Source of the DNA: Devosia sp. Root436
GTDB lineage: Bacteria > Pseudomonadota > Alphaproteobacteria > Rhizobiales > Devosiaceae
Assembly (NCBI RefSeq): GCF_001426345.1
Contig: NZ_LMEM01000014.1
Coordinates: 1-64,000, forward strand
Direction: 5' to 3'
DNA: 64,000 nt
The notes under the pieces are model-generated. The model made no database searches. It had not been told where the DNA came from and was given only the letters and a program-made list of their open reading frames with translations. Positions within the stretch are counted from its first letter, which is position 1, and every line of letters begins with the position of its first letter. Below, piece after piece: positions 25,082 through 34,443 of this stretch. Made by a program: the position numbers and the translations under genes.

Positions 25082-25907
25082 TGGGATTTCCCTGCCGCAG
25101 GCGTGGATCGATGGCATCGCGCAGCCCGTCGCCGGCAATGTTGAGCGCGATGACGATGAGCACGATGCACAACCCCGGCACCATGGTCAGCCACGGATGG
25201 ATCAGGAACACGCTTTGCGCGTCCTTCAGCATCAGCCCCAGGCTCGTCTCGGGGGGCTGCGTGCCCAGCCCGATATAGGAGAGCCCGGCTTCCGACAGGA
25301 TGCCCAGTGACATCTGGATCGTGCCCTGAACGATGATAAGGCTCATCACGTTGGGCAGCAGGTGACGCCAGGCGATCAGCATATTGCCCAGCCCCGCCAG
25401 CCGCCCGGCCGCCACGAAGTCGAGCGTGGCGATGCTGAGGGCGCCGCCCCGCGCCACCCGGGCGAAGACCGGGATATTGAAGATGCCGATGGCGACGATG
25501 GCATTGACGGCACCCGGCCCGATCAGCGTGGTGATGAGAATGGCGGCGATCACGGCCGGAAAGGCGAAGACGAAATCGGTGAGCCGCAGCACCAGCCATT
25601 CGACTGGCCCGCCCCAGGCCGCGGCCGCCAGCCCCAGCGGCACCCCGACGCCGACGCCGATGGCCATGGCCACCGCCGCGACGAGAAAGCTCGTCCAGGT
25701 GCCCGCCATGATCAGGCTCAGCATGTCGCGTCCCAGATTGTCGGTGCCCAGCCAATGGGCGGCACTCGGCGCGAGGAAACGGCGGGGGATGTCGATCTGC
25801 GCGATAGGATAGGGCGTCCACACCAGCGACAACAGCCCGATGGCGAGAAAGAGCAGCGTCGCGACGAGCCCGATCACCAGGCTGGGATGGCTGAGCAGGC
25901 GCTTCAC
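25068..25907 (-). CDS. Dipeptide ABC transporter permease (DppC-like)
   Basis: This 279-residue inner-membrane permease of the peptide/nickel class has an N-terminal HWLGTDNLGRDMLSLIMAG block (the DppC-type GTDxxGRD mark) and an EAA-like loop in the second half (LSEAGLSYIGLGTQPP). It starts with GTG at 25907, which overlaps the DppB stop by four bases (GTGA) and has AAGGAG six bases upstream. It pairs with the DppB-like permease to form the pore. Confidence 0.93.
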   Translation of the reverse strand: MKRLLSHPSLVIGLVATLLFLAIGLLSLVWTPYPIAQIDIPRRFLAPSAAHWLGTDNLGRDMLSLIMAGTWTSFLVAAVAMAIGVGVGVPLGLAAAAWGGPVEWLVLRLTDFVFAFPAVIAAILITTLIGPGAVNAIVAIGIFNIPVFARVARGGALSIATLDFVAAGRLAGLGNMLIAWRHLLPNVMSLIIVQGTIQMSLGILSEAGLSYIGLGTQPPETSLGLMLKDAQSVFLIHPWLTMVPGLCIVLIVIALNIAGDGLRDAIDPRLRQGNPNVLA

Positions 25908-26857
25908 GGCGTGCTCCTTTCCCGCAGGCGCGGATCGACCAGCGCATAGGCGATATCGGTGAGCAGCATCGTCGCCGTCACGGTGACGATGAGGATGATG
26001 GTTGCCCCGCGCACCAGGATCAGGTCGCGCTCGGAAATGGCGGTATAGATCAGCCGGCCCAGCCCCGGCAGGTAGAACACGTTCTCGACGATGATGGTGC
26101 CGGCGACCAGATAGGCGAATTGCAGCCCCAGAATGGTCAGGACCGGCAGCAGCGCATTGCGCACGCCATGCCGCCACACCGCTTCGCCCATGGTCAGGCC
26201 CTTGGCGCGGGCGGTGCGGATATAGTCCTGCCCCGTCACATCGACCAGGGCCGTGCGCATCACCCGCGCCAGGATCGACGCCTGCGGCAGGGCCAGCGCC
26301 AGGCTGGGCAGGATCAGCCCGCGCAACGACGCCCAGCCATCCTCGTTCCACGGGGTGAAGCCACCCGGCGGCAGCCAGCGCAGGCCCACGGCAAAGACCA
26401 GCGTCAGCAGCATGCCGAACCAGAAATTGGGAATGGCCACCCCGGTCTGCGCCGTGACCATGATGGCCGTATCCAGAAGCTTGCCCCGCCGCCGCGCCGC
26501 GAGGATCCCCAGCGGCAGTCCGACCACGATGGAAATGACCATGGCGAAAATGCTGAGTGGCAGCGTGACCGCCAGCCGGGCCCAGATCAGTTCGGCCACC
26601 GGCGCGCGCTGGGTATAGCTCATGCCGAAATCGCCCTGCAGCATGCCCCAGACCCAGCTCACGAAGCGCTCGGGCGCCGGCACGTCGAGCCCCATCTGCA
26701 CCCGCAGCCGTGCCACCGAGTCGGGCGTGGCATTGATGCCGAGAATGAACTGCGCCGGATCGCCCGGCAGCAGGTCGAGCAGCCAGAAGATGACGAGGGC
26801 TGCGACGAGAAGTGTCGCGGCAAAGCCGAGGAAGCGGCGGAGGGTGAAGAGGATCAT
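25904..26857 (-). CDS. Dipeptide ABC transporter permease (DppB-like)
   Basis: This 317-residue permease has about six membrane spans. The N-terminal LRRFLGFAATLLVAALVIFW, then FRHELYP-like sequence variation before YTQRAPVAELIWARLAVTLP, then the EAA loop RTARAKGLTMGEAVWRHGVR are typical of the DppB class. It is separated from the substrate-binding gene upstream by a repeat pair (26890-27036) and joined to the DppC-like gene by a four-base overlap. Confidence 0.93.
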   Translation of the reverse strand: MILFTLRRFLGFAATLLVAALVIFWLLDLLPGDPAQFILGINATPDSVARLRVQMGLDVPAPERFVSWVWGMLQGDFGMSYTQRAPVAELIWARLAVTLPLSIFAMVISIVVGLPLGILAARRRGKLLDTAIMVTAQTGVAIPNFWFGMLLTLVFAVGLRWLPPGGFTPWNEDGWASLRGLILPSLALALPQASILARVMRTALVDVTGQDYIRTARAKGLTMGEAVWRHGVRNALLPVLTILGLQFAYLVAGTIIVENVFYLPGLGRLIYTAISERDLILVRGATIILIVTVTATMLLTDIAYALVDPRLRERSTP

Positions 26858-26889
26858 GGGGACATCGGTCCCGGCTCAGGCGCCTCTTT

Positions 26890-27036
26890 CCTTCTCCCCT
26901 TGAGGGAGAAGGTGCCCGAAGGGCGGATGAGGGGTCCTGCGCCATCCTGCTGCCCTGAAGCATGGGAGAGCGCAGAACCCCTCACCCGGAAACCCGCTGG
27001 ACGCGGATTTCCACCCTCTCCCTCAAGGGGAGAGGG
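26890..27036. repeat. Palindromic repeat pair, family A (copy 4)
   Basis: The left half, CCTTCTCCCCTTGAGGGAGA followed by GGTGCCCGAAGGGCGGATGA, is the same core found inside ileS at 63904. The right half is CCCTCTCCCTCAAGGGGAGA. The pair sits inside the dipeptide operon, between the binding-protein gene and the first permease gene. In binding-protein operons such hairpins can protect the upstream mRNA and lower downstream expression. Confidence 0.85.
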
Positions 27037-27070
27037 TGAGTACGCCGCTAGATGCTCGAAATATCGAACG

Positions 27071-28552
27071 TCACTCAGTCCAGGCGATATCCCGCAGCAC
27101 CAGCCCTTCGATCGGCGAATTCTGCCACATGCCGGTAAGCTTGGCATTCCACACCCCGGTCTGCGCCAGCTCGAACAGGTAGCCGTTGACGGCATCCCTG
27201 GCGAGAATAGTCTGCGCCTCGATGGCCAGCTCTTTGCGCTTGGCTTCATCCACCGTGCCGTTGAGGGTTTTGATAAGCGCCTGGAATTCGGGATTGTCAT
27301 AGCCGAAGTAGTAATCGGGGTTGGCATAATTGCCAATGTCGAACGGCTCCACATGGCTGACGATGGAGAGGTCGAAGTCCTTGTTGGCATAGACATCTTC
27401 CAGCCACTGCGCCCATTCTACGTTGATCAGTTCCAGCTTGATGCCCACCGCCGCGAACTGGCTGGCAATGATCTGCCCCGAAGTGCGGGCATAGGCCACC
27501 GGCGGCAGCTTCAGCGTGGCGCTGAACCCGTCGGGATAACCGGCTTCCGCCAGCAGCGCCTTGGCCGCTTCCGGGTCATAGGGATAGGTGCCCGTCAGGT
27601 CGACATAATAGGGATTGTGCGGCGCGAAGGGCGCGCCGATCGGCGTACCATAGCCATTGGTGGTGCCATCGATGATCGCCTGGCGGTCCAGCGCATGCGC
27701 CATGGCCTGGCGCACCTTGAGGTTGTCGAAGGGCGGGCGCTTGTTGTTGGTCGAGAGGATGGTCTCGCCCTCGGTCGTGCCCACCAGCACCTTGAATTGC
27801 GGATTGTTTTCGAACACCGCCAGCGCTTCGGTGGCGAAATTGTTGGTGCCGTCGATATCGCCGGCCAGCAGCGCATTGGTTAGCGTCGCGGTGTCGCTGA
27901 TGAACACGTAGCTCGCCTTGGTCAGGTGCGCCGGCGCCCCCCAATAGGGGCCATAGGCCTCCAGCACCACCCGGCTGCCCTTGTCCCACTGCACGAAGGC
28001 GAAGGGGCCGGTGCCGATGGGGTCGTTGGCATTGTTGTCGGCGCTTTCCGGCGCCACGATGACCGCATCGCCACGGCCGAGATCGAACAGGAAGCGGCCG
28101 ATCTGCCGGTCGAGCGTGAATGCGATGGTCAGCGGGTCGATAATGGTGATGCCGGTGATCGGCTCATAGAATTCGCGATGCGCGTTGACGCTGTCTTCGC
28201 TGAGGATGCGGTCGAAGGTGAACTTGACGTCTTCGGCATCGAACGTGGTGCCGTCATGGAAGGTCACCCCGTCATGCAGCTTGAACGTATAGGTCAGCCC
28301 ATCCTCGGAAATGGTCCAGGAGTCGGCCAGTCCTGGCTGCACCGCGCCATTCTGGTCGATGCGGGTGAGACCCTCGAACACGTTCTGGTAGACCACGATG
28401 TCGATGGCCTCGGCAGCGCCTGCCGTCGGGTCGAGCGCCGGTGGCTCCAGCGCCACGCCGATCCGCACTTCGGTCGGCTGCGCCATGGCCATGCCGGCCA
28501 ATGCCGAGCTCAGCGCCAGCGCCACGCCGAAAGCCTTCAACGTCTTGTTCAT
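27071..28552 (-). CDS. Dipeptide ABC transporter substrate-binding protein
   Basis: This 493-residue periplasmic binding protein is of the SBP_bac_5 class. A signal peptide (ALALSSALAGMAMA) is followed by the family's opening EVRIGVALEPPALDPTAGAA and TYTFKLHDGVTFHDGTTFDA. The ATG at 28552 has GGGAG upstream, whereas a longer reading from 28651 lacks a signal-like start. The peptide or other ligand is not readable. It is the first gene of the dipeptide set. Confidence 0.94.
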   Translation of the reverse strand: MNKTLKAFGVALALSSALAGMAMAQPTEVRIGVALEPPALDPTAGAAEAIDIVVYQNVFEGLTRIDQNGAVQPGLADSWTISEDGLTYTFKLHDGVTFHDGTTFDAEDVKFTFDRILSEDSVNAHREFYEPITGITIIDPLTIAFTLDRQIGRFLFDLGRGDAVIVAPESADNNANDPIGTGPFAFVQWDKGSRVVLEAYGPYWGAPAHLTKASYVFISDTATLTNALLAGDIDGTNNFATEALAVFENNPQFKVLVGTTEGETILSTNNKRPPFDNLKVRQAMAHALDRQAIIDGTTNGYGTPIGAPFAPHNPYYVDLTGTYPYDPEAAKALLAEAGYPDGFSATLKLPPVAYARTSGQIIASQFAAVGIKLELINVEWAQWLEDVYANKDFDLSIVSHVEPFDIGNYANPDYYFGYDNPEFQALIKTLNGTVDEAKRKELAIEAQTILARDAVNGYLFELAQTGVWNAKLTGMWQNSPIEGLVLRDIAWTE

Positions 28553-28699
28553 AGGATAACTCCCAATTATGGCGGCAGCACCGCCAGTCGGTCCGCGGCC
28601 GGTCATCCGGCATCGTCGAACCCCGCCGGCGCATGAGGCTCCGGCTCCCATGGCGCGAGATATATGGGATCGCCACTAACATGGCAGCATGCCGCCTTG

Positions 28700-30346
28700 T
28701 TATACTTTCCTACGATCGCCCAGCCGCGTAGCAAGAATGACCGGGATCAGCCCCGCCAGCACGATAAACAAGGCAGGCAGCGCCGCTTGAGCAAAAAGTC
28801 CGACATTTGCCCGTGCATAAACCACCGTCGCCAGCGTATCGATACCGAGCGGCCGCAGCAGCAGCGTGGCCGGCAGTTCCTTGATGATCTCGACAAAGAC
28901 CAGCGTCGCCGCGCTCAGCAAAGCCGGCATCAGCGTCGGCAAATCCACTCGCAGCAGCAGTCCCACCCCGCGCGCGCCCAGCACCCGCCCGGCATGCAGC
29001 ATGGAATCGCCGCGTTTCTTCATCGCCGCATCGATGGTCGAATGACTGACGGCGAGAAAGCGTATGGCGTAGACATAGAGCAGGGCCGCCATCGATCCTG
29101 ACAATATGAGGCCCGGCCGCCAGTCCCATAGCGCCATGGTCATGCGGTTGAACCACAGGTCGGCCTGCCCGAGCGGTTGCAGCAGCCCCAGCGCCAGCAC
29201 CGTGCCGGGAATGGCATAGCCCAGCGTGGCCAGCCGGATCGCGCTGCGGGCGCCGGCCCCGGAGCGATGCGCCAGCTTGGCCGCCGCCAGCCCGACAAGC
29301 ACGGTGATCAATGCCCCCAGCCCCGCCAGGGTGAGCGTCGGCACCAAGGCAGCAACGGTCATGGCAATGGTTTCGGGCAGCAGCACGCGGAATGCCGAAT
29401 AGGTCAGCTGCCCCACCGGAATACCGAAGCCCAGCGCCAGCAGCGCGAGGCAGAAGCCGAACGCCGCCCAGCGCTGCCCGCCCAGCAGCGCCTCGCGGGC
29501 CGGCGGCACCCGGCTGTCGCGATGGGCAAGATAGACCCGGTCGCGCCGCGCCCGCTGCTCGGCGGCGATCAGCAGGCCGATGACCAGCACCACCGTCACC
29601 GCCAGTTGCGCCGCGCCGCCGAAATCGGAACGGTTGATCCAGGTCGAATAGATGATGGCGGTGATCGCATTGATGCCGAAATACTGCACGGCGCCCAGGT
29701 CGTTGACGACTTCCATCATCGCCAGCGTCACCCCCACCACCAGGGCCGGTCGCGACAGCGGCAACGTCACCGCGAAAAAGGTCCGCATGCCGCCGGCGCC
29801 CAGCGTGCGGGCTGCGATATTGAGGCTGGCCGACTGCATGAGGAAGAAGGCCCGGCAGGCCACGTAGACATAGGGATAGAGCACGCTGGACAGCACGATC
29901 ACCGCGCCCCAGTCGCTGCGGATATCGGGAAACCAGTAATCCTTGACCGATGTTGCTCCATTGACCGCGCGCAGGGCAGTCTGCAGCGGCCCGGTGAAAT
30001 CGAGGAACTCGACATAGGTATAGGCCGCCAGATAGGTCGGCACCGCCAGCGGCACCACCAGCGCCCAGTCGAACATCCGGCGCAGCGGAAATTCATAATG
30101 CGTCACCAGCCAGGCGGCGATCATCCCCGCTGAACCGGTGACGATGCCGACCAGCACCATGAGCTGGATCGTGTCGCGCAATGCGGTCGGCAACATCGTC
30201 GCCGCCAGCCCGTTGCTGCCCGAGCCCAGCGCCGCCGCGGCCGACCACAGCAGCCAGCCGATCGGCAGGCCCATCACCGCCACCAGCAGCAGCGGCAGGG
30301 TTAGCCCGCCGCCGTTCGTGCTCTTTGCTGTTTCACGGGCCGTCAA
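28700..30346 (-). CDS. Ferric-iron ABC transporter permease (FbpB/SfuB type)
   Basis: This 548-residue inner-membrane protein is a double-length permease, with two homologous halves of about six spans each and two EAA-type loops (for example RTLGAGGMRTFFAVTLPLSR and RVLGARGVGLLLRVDLPTLM). This is the Fbp/Sfu class that moves ferric iron from the periplasmic binding protein inward. The apparent start is TTG at 30346 with a weak ribosome site. It follows the binding-protein gene by 52 bp. No ATPase gene is adjacent in the window. Confidence 0.92.
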   Translation of the reverse strand: MTARETAKSTNGGGLTLPLLLVAVMGLPIGWLLWSAAAALGSGSNGLAATMLPTALRDTIQLMVLVGIVTGSAGMIAAWLVTHYEFPLRRMFDWALVVPLAVPTYLAAYTYVEFLDFTGPLQTALRAVNGATSVKDYWFPDIRSDWGAVIVLSSVLYPYVYVACRAFFLMQSASLNIAARTLGAGGMRTFFAVTLPLSRPALVVGVTLAMMEVVNDLGAVQYFGINAITAIIYSTWINRSDFGGAAQLAVTVVLVIGLLIAAEQRARRDRVYLAHRDSRVPPAREALLGGQRWAAFGFCLALLALGFGIPVGQLTYSAFRVLLPETIAMTVAALVPTLTLAGLGALITVLVGLAAAKLAHRSGAGARSAIRLATLGYAIPGTVLALGLLQPLGQADLWFNRMTMALWDWRPGLILSGSMAALLYVYAIRFLAVSHSTIDAAMKKRGDSMLHAGRVLGARGVGLLLRVDLPTLMPALLSAATLVFVEIIKELPATLLLRPLGIDTLATVVYARANVGLFAQAALPALFIVLAGLIPVILATRLGDRRKV

Positions 30347-30398
30347 ATAACCACCATGTCATTCCGGCGAAGGCCGCAACCCATCCTGTGGGGCAATC

Positions 30399-31436
30399 CT
30401 AGTCCTGCGGGCCTTCGTCGAACCGGGTCTCGTCGACCAGTGCCGCCGCTTCCTTGCGATGCGCCGCGATCTCGACCATTGGCGTGGTGTCAGCCGTCAG
30501 CACGCCCCAGCTCGCCACCAGCTCCGACGGCTCGACGCTCTCGACGACCGGAAATTCGTAATTGCCGCTGGCATAAAGATGCTGGGCCTCGTCCGACAGC
30601 AGGAAGGCCACCAGCTTGTCGGCATTGGCCTTGTTGGGTGCATATTTGGCGACCACGGCACCCGAGAGATTGACCTGCGTGCCGTCCCCGTCGGCGTCCG
30701 GATAGATGATCCGGGCCGAGGCGGCCCACTCTTTCTGTTCGGGCTCGGCATCATTGGTCAGCATCAGGCCCATGTAATAGGTATTGCCGATGGCCAGATC
30801 GCAGCTGCCGTCGAAGATGGCCTTGACCTGGTCGCGGTCTGCCCCGGTTGGGGCGTGGTTGAGATTGTCCCGCACCCCGGTCAGCCAGTCGCGCGTCTGC
30901 TCGACACCCCAATGGGCGATGCGCGTGGCGATCAGCCCGATATTGTAGGCATGCAGGCCCGACCGGGTGCAGAGGCGCCCCTTCCATTCAGGTCCGGCAA
31001 TGTCCTCGTAGGTCAGCGCTGTTTCCGTCACTCGGTCGACCGAGGCGTAGAATACCCGCGCCCGCAGCGACAGCGCCACCCATTGCCCGTCCGGGTCGTG
31101 ATACTGGTCGGGCACGCGCGCCAGCGTCTCGCCGGCAATGGCCTGCGTGATGCCCAGTTCCTTGGCATTGGCCAGATTGCCAATATCGACGGTGACGATC
31201 ACGTCGGCCGGCGACAGCTCACCTTCCGCAGCCACGCGCTCGATCAACCCGTCGGCGGCGAACAGGACATTGGTGCGGATGCCGGTTTCTTCGGTGAAGC
31301 GGTCGAGCAGCGGCTGGATCAGGCCGGGTTCGCGATATGTATAGACGTTGACGGCGTCACTCTGCGCCAGCGCCGGGGCGCCGCTGGCGAGTGCCAGTAT
31401 CACCGCCGCACAAAGGATGCCTCGCCGACCTGCCAT
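30399..31436 (-). CDS. Ferric-iron ABC transporter substrate-binding protein
   Basis: This 345-residue periplasmic protein has a signal peptide ending GAPALA and opens NVYTYREPGLIQPLLDRFTE, as in FutA/AfuA/FbpA-type Fe3+ binders. The Tyr pair in GNTYYMG matches the iron-ligand tyrosines of the family. The ATG at 31436 has AGGAGA seven bases upstream. It is encoded directly before the FbpB-type permease. Iron control is likely in practice, but I did not find a clear Fur, Irr or RirA box. Confidence 0.92.
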   Translation of the reverse strand: MAGRRGILCAAVILALASGAPALAQSDAVNVYTYREPGLIQPLLDRFTEETGIRTNVLFAADGLIERVAAEGELSPADVIVTVDIGNLANAKELGITQAIAGETLARVPDQYHDPDGQWVALSLRARVFYASVDRVTETALTYEDIAGPEWKGRLCTRSGLHAYNIGLIATRIAHWGVEQTRDWLTGVRDNLNHAPTGADRDQVKAIFDGSCDLAIGNTYYMGLMLTNDAEPEQKEWAASARIIYPDADGDGTQVNLSGAVVAKYAPNKANADKLVAFLLSDEAQHLYASGNYEFPVVESVEPSELVASWGVLTADTTPMVEIAAHRKEAAALVDETRFDEGPQD

Positions 31437-31513
31437 GACCGTTTCTCCTACTCGTCCGCGCGTTGTGGCGCTGGTCGCAGGCACTGTCAATAAAATCGAG
31501 GTTCGCAGTCAGC

Positions 31514-34057
31514 TTATTCGCCGGTCTCGGGCACTGGCGTCGCGCGCTCGACCAGGTCGGAGGGGATGACCAGCGTGAACAGCATGCCCTGTTCCCCCGC
31601 CGGATCGACCGACAGCGAGAAGGCGTTGACCGCCAGCAGCGACCGCGTCAGCGCCAGCCCGACACTCGAACGCACTGGGGTCATGAGCTGGCCATCCTTG
31701 CCCACGCCGTCGCGGAACACCACGAAGCGTTCGGCCATATCAACCGCATTGGTCGAGCTGTCCCGCACATGCACGGATATGCCGCCCTCGTCCTCGCGCT
31801 GTGCCGAGATCACCACGGCCCCGCCGGTCGGCGTCTGGTCGATGGCGCTGGCCAACAGGTTCAGCACCGCCTGCGCCAGCGACGCCCGGTCGGCGGTGAT
31901 GCGTGGCAGGCTTTCGGAAATGGCATTGCGCACGATGACGCGGGCGCCGCTCGCCTGCTGGCGGATGCGGACCACGCAGCTTTCGAGCAGTCCGGTCAGT
32001 TCGATACTGGCCCTTTGCGGCAGGTAGCGCCCGTCGCGCAGCCGCGCATAGTCGTCCAGCTCATCCACCAGCGCGGCGATTTCGTGGCCGGCGGTGGTGA
32101 TGTCCTGCGCGTAGCTCTCATAGCGCTCGTTCTGCAACGCGCCGAAAGCCTCCGAGCGGATTAGGTCGGAAAAGCCGATAATGGTGTTGAGCGGCCGCCG
32201 CACCCCGCGGCTGATGCGGGCCAGCAAAGCCGGGTCGACATCGGAATACCCGCTGAGGCGCGGCGGCGCCGGCTCGCGGGCCCGGATGAAGCCGAAATAG
32301 CCGGTCACCACCCCCGCCTGGCCCTGGGCAAAGAGAATGACTTCTGCCGCTCCGGAAGCCGAGCGCAGGGTCAGGCAGGGGCGGGCGGTTTCGGCAAACC
32401 GCGCCGGCCGCTCCAGGAATTCGCGCAGCGCCTCGACGTCGCCGTTCGCCACCAGCGACGACAGGGCCTTGCCTTCCAGCATGCCATCGATCCGCAGCAA
32501 TCCGGCGCTGCGCGGGGTGACGGCGCTGATGACGCCGGCCCGCGTGGCTTCGAAAAAGCCATCGCCGCGCATATCGGCAAAGGTTTGGGCAAACGCGCTG
32601 ACCGCTGCCTCATGGCCGGTGCGGACCTCGGTGGTGCTCGCCGACAGCATCAGGGCAGGACGGCCCTGCCACGAAATGGACTGCAGGCGCGCCGTGACCG
32701 GCACCAGCGTTCCATCGCGCTGCATCAGGTGATTGACCGGGCCGGCATCCTGCCCCTCGTCGGGGCCCGCCGCTGGGAACACCGCCGCCAGGCCAGCCGC
32801 GCGCAGGCTCTCGACCGATTCATAGCCCACCATTTCGGTGATAGCGCGATTGGCGAACAAGACCTGCTGGTCGCGGAACACCAATATGCCCAGCGGCAGC
32901 CGGTTGAGCACCAGCGTTTCCCCGCCCAGGTTGATCAGCGCGCCGCTGCTGCGCGGCTGCTCCACCGGCAGCTTGGGCGGCTGCGACTGCTCACCCACCC
33001 GATCGTTGAGGATGCGCGACAGCTCGTCGAAATTGTAGCGCGATACGCGCTCGACCGCTTCCGCATCGGGTTCGACAATCGGCGGGGGCGCCAGCTCGGC
33101 CATCTCGCGGGCCAGCCGCTCGATGCCATCTTCTGCGGCCACGGGTTCGGCCGCCTGCGTCTCCGGCTCGGCATCGAGCGCCGCCACGTTGGCAAGGTCC
33201 GCCTCGGCCTCGTCCTGCTCCGCCTCGCCATCTGCCAATTCGGTCTCTGCCGCCGCGAAGCCGCGCCCCGTGACCTTGAACAGCGTATTGGTTGCAGCCT
33301 CGGGCAGCGGTTCCGGTTCCGTCGTCCCCGCTGATGGCGGGGCGTCGTCGGCCTCGGTCAGCGGCGTGAACAGCGCCTCGTCGGCGGCAAGCCGGTCGAC
33401 CAGCCGGCTCAATCGGCTCGCCACCGGCTCGACGCTCTCGGGTTCCATGGCTGGTGTCGGCTCGTCATCGGCCACCGGGGCGAGGCCGCCGTCATGCTCG
33501 GCGTCGTGCCAGTTTTCCAGCTCGCGCGCATAGGCATTTTCGTCGTCGGCGATCAGCTCGCCCACCGTATCCAGCGGCGGCTCGGACAGGTCCACATTCG
33601 GCTCGGCCAGCGCGTCCTGCGCCGCGGCAAGATCATCCGTGGGGGCAGGCGGCTTGGTGCCGGCGTCAGCCGGTGCCTCCGCGGCAGCCAGTATCTCGGG
33701 CGCGATCGGGTCTACGCCGACGATCAGCAGCACTGTCTGTCCTTCCTGCCAGGTCAGCGGCGTCGTCGCGCAGGTGCTGGAAGCGGGCTTGTCGCCGGCG
33801 ATGAACTGAATGCGCGCCAGGCTGGTTCGCCCGATAGAACCAAGCCGGATATTACGGGCGACCTGCCCCTTGATTGGCACTGCGGCCGGTGCCGGCTTCA
33901 AGCCATGCTTCTTGAGCTTGGCCAGGAACAGCGTTGCGGCGGCGTTCTGCCAGACCAGCACCTGGCCATCCTGCGACCACAGCCAGGCCGGCCGCGAATC
34001 CTCGGCATGCTGCTGCACGCGGCGGGCGCTCGGCGATGTGATCCAGTCAGCATCCAT
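31514..34057 (-). CDS. PAS-containing histidine-kinase-like protein, probably non-catalytic
   Basis: This 847-residue cytoplasmic protein has a short N-terminal domain, an acidic low-complexity linker (about 130-370), two PAS-like domains (about 375-480 and 485-600), a DHp-like helical pair (about 608-680) and a C-terminal HATPase-like region. The layout recalls the PdhS/DivL group of alphaproteobacterial cell-cycle sensors. In the H-box, RISRGVRRPLN replaces the usual SHELRTPLN, so Arg617 stands where the phospho-acceptor His should be. The N-box Asn and the DxGxG glycine box are also not recognisable. It is therefore likely a pseudokinase or scaffold. It appears monocistronic. Confidence 0.8.
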   Translation of the reverse strand: MDADWITSPSARRVQQHAEDSRPAWLWSQDGQVLVWQNAAATLFLAKLKKHGLKPAPAAVPIKGQVARNIRLGSIGRTSLARIQFIAGDKPASSTCATTPLTWQEGQTVLLIVGVDPIAPEILAAAEAPADAGTKPPAPTDDLAAAQDALAEPNVDLSEPPLDTVGELIADDENAYARELENWHDAEHDGGLAPVADDEPTPAMEPESVEPVASRLSRLVDRLAADEALFTPLTEADDAPPSAGTTEPEPLPEAATNTLFKVTGRGFAAAETELADGEAEQDEAEADLANVAALDAEPETQAAEPVAAEDGIERLAREMAELAPPPIVEPDAEAVERVSRYNFDELSRILNDRVGEQSQPPKLPVEQPRSSGALINLGGETLVLNRLPLGILVFRDQQVLFANRAITEMVGYESVESLRAAGLAAVFPAAGPDEGQDAGPVNHLMQRDGTLVPVTARLQSISWQGRPALMLSASTTEVRTGHEAAVSAFAQTFADMRGDGFFEATRAGVISAVTPRSAGLLRIDGMLEGKALSSLVANGDVEALREFLERPARFAETARPCLTLRSASGAAEVILFAQGQAGVVTGYFGFIRAREPAPPRLSGYSDVDPALLARISRGVRRPLNTIIGFSDLIRSEAFGALQNERYESYAQDITTAGHEIAALVDELDDYARLRDGRYLPQRASIELTGLLESCVVRIRQQASGARVIVRNAISESLPRITADRASLAQAVLNLLASAIDQTPTGGAVVISAQREDEGGISVHVRDSSTNAVDMAERFVVFRDGVGKDGQLMTPVRSSVGLALTRSLLAVNAFSLSVDPAGEQGMLFTLVIPSDLVERATPVPETGE

Positions 34058-34260
34058 CTACGATCAAGTCTCTCCGTTCCGGATGCGGCCGGGTTTCCCG
34101 TCCCATTCCGGTACAAATTGTGCCCGGACGCTTAGCTTTTCTTCAATATAGGGTGCGTTCCCCAGGGTCCAGTGCGGCGCAGCGGCAGGCCTGGCACTTT
34201 AGGCGGGATGGTTAAACCGGAGCCGCCATGCGCCCCGTCATCCATGGGCAAAATCGGTGC

Positions 34261-34289
34261 TTGTCATCCCGGGATTCTCGACCTATGTT
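34261..34289 (+). promoter_or_regulatory. Probable promoter of tRNA-His
   Basis: TTGTCA (34261-34266) and TATGTT (34284-34289) are separated by exactly 17 bases and lie about 48 bp upstream of the tRNA 5' end. This fits a housekeeping sigma-factor promoter with a start near 34296. Confidence 0.45.
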
Positions 34290-34336
34290 CCGCCCGCTTT
34301 CGGGACGGGCGTTTCGCCATCCCTCGCAGAGCCTTT

Positions 34337-34413
34337 GCCGCCTTAGCTCAGTTGGTTAGAGCGCTAGATTGTGGATCTAGAGGTCCCCCGTTCAATCCGG
34401 GGAGGCGGTACCA
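34337..34413 (+). tRNA. tRNA-His (anticodon GTG), no G-1
   Basis: The cloverleaf is complete. The acceptor arm GCCGCCT pairs with AGGCGGT, including a G1:U72 wobble. The anticodon stem CTAGA/TCTAG holds loop TTGTGGA with anticodon GTG at 34371-34373. The T arm is CCCCG-TTCAATC-CGGGG. The discriminator is A73 at 34410 and CCA is encoded at 34411-34413. The base before position 1 is T, so the universal G-1 of tRNA-His is not encoded. Loss of G-1 with A73 is known for one clade of Alphaproteobacteria, whose HisRS is correspondingly divergent. hisS lies 6 kb away. Confidence 0.95.
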
Positions 34414-34443
34414 AATTCCCAAGAAAATCCGGCCTTCTCCGCG

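Noticed and set aside
25068..26963. A 631-codon frame that seems to fuse a long N-terminus to the DppC-like permease
   Set aside because: The N-terminal half is the off-frame reading of the DppB-like gene. The real DppC start is the GTG at 25907, with AAGGAG and a four-base overlap.
30352..30398. A third copy of family C in the gap between the iron binding-protein and permease genes
   Set aside because: TGTCATTCCGGCGAAGGCC matches the left end only. The rest does not pair, so it is a decayed fragment at most.
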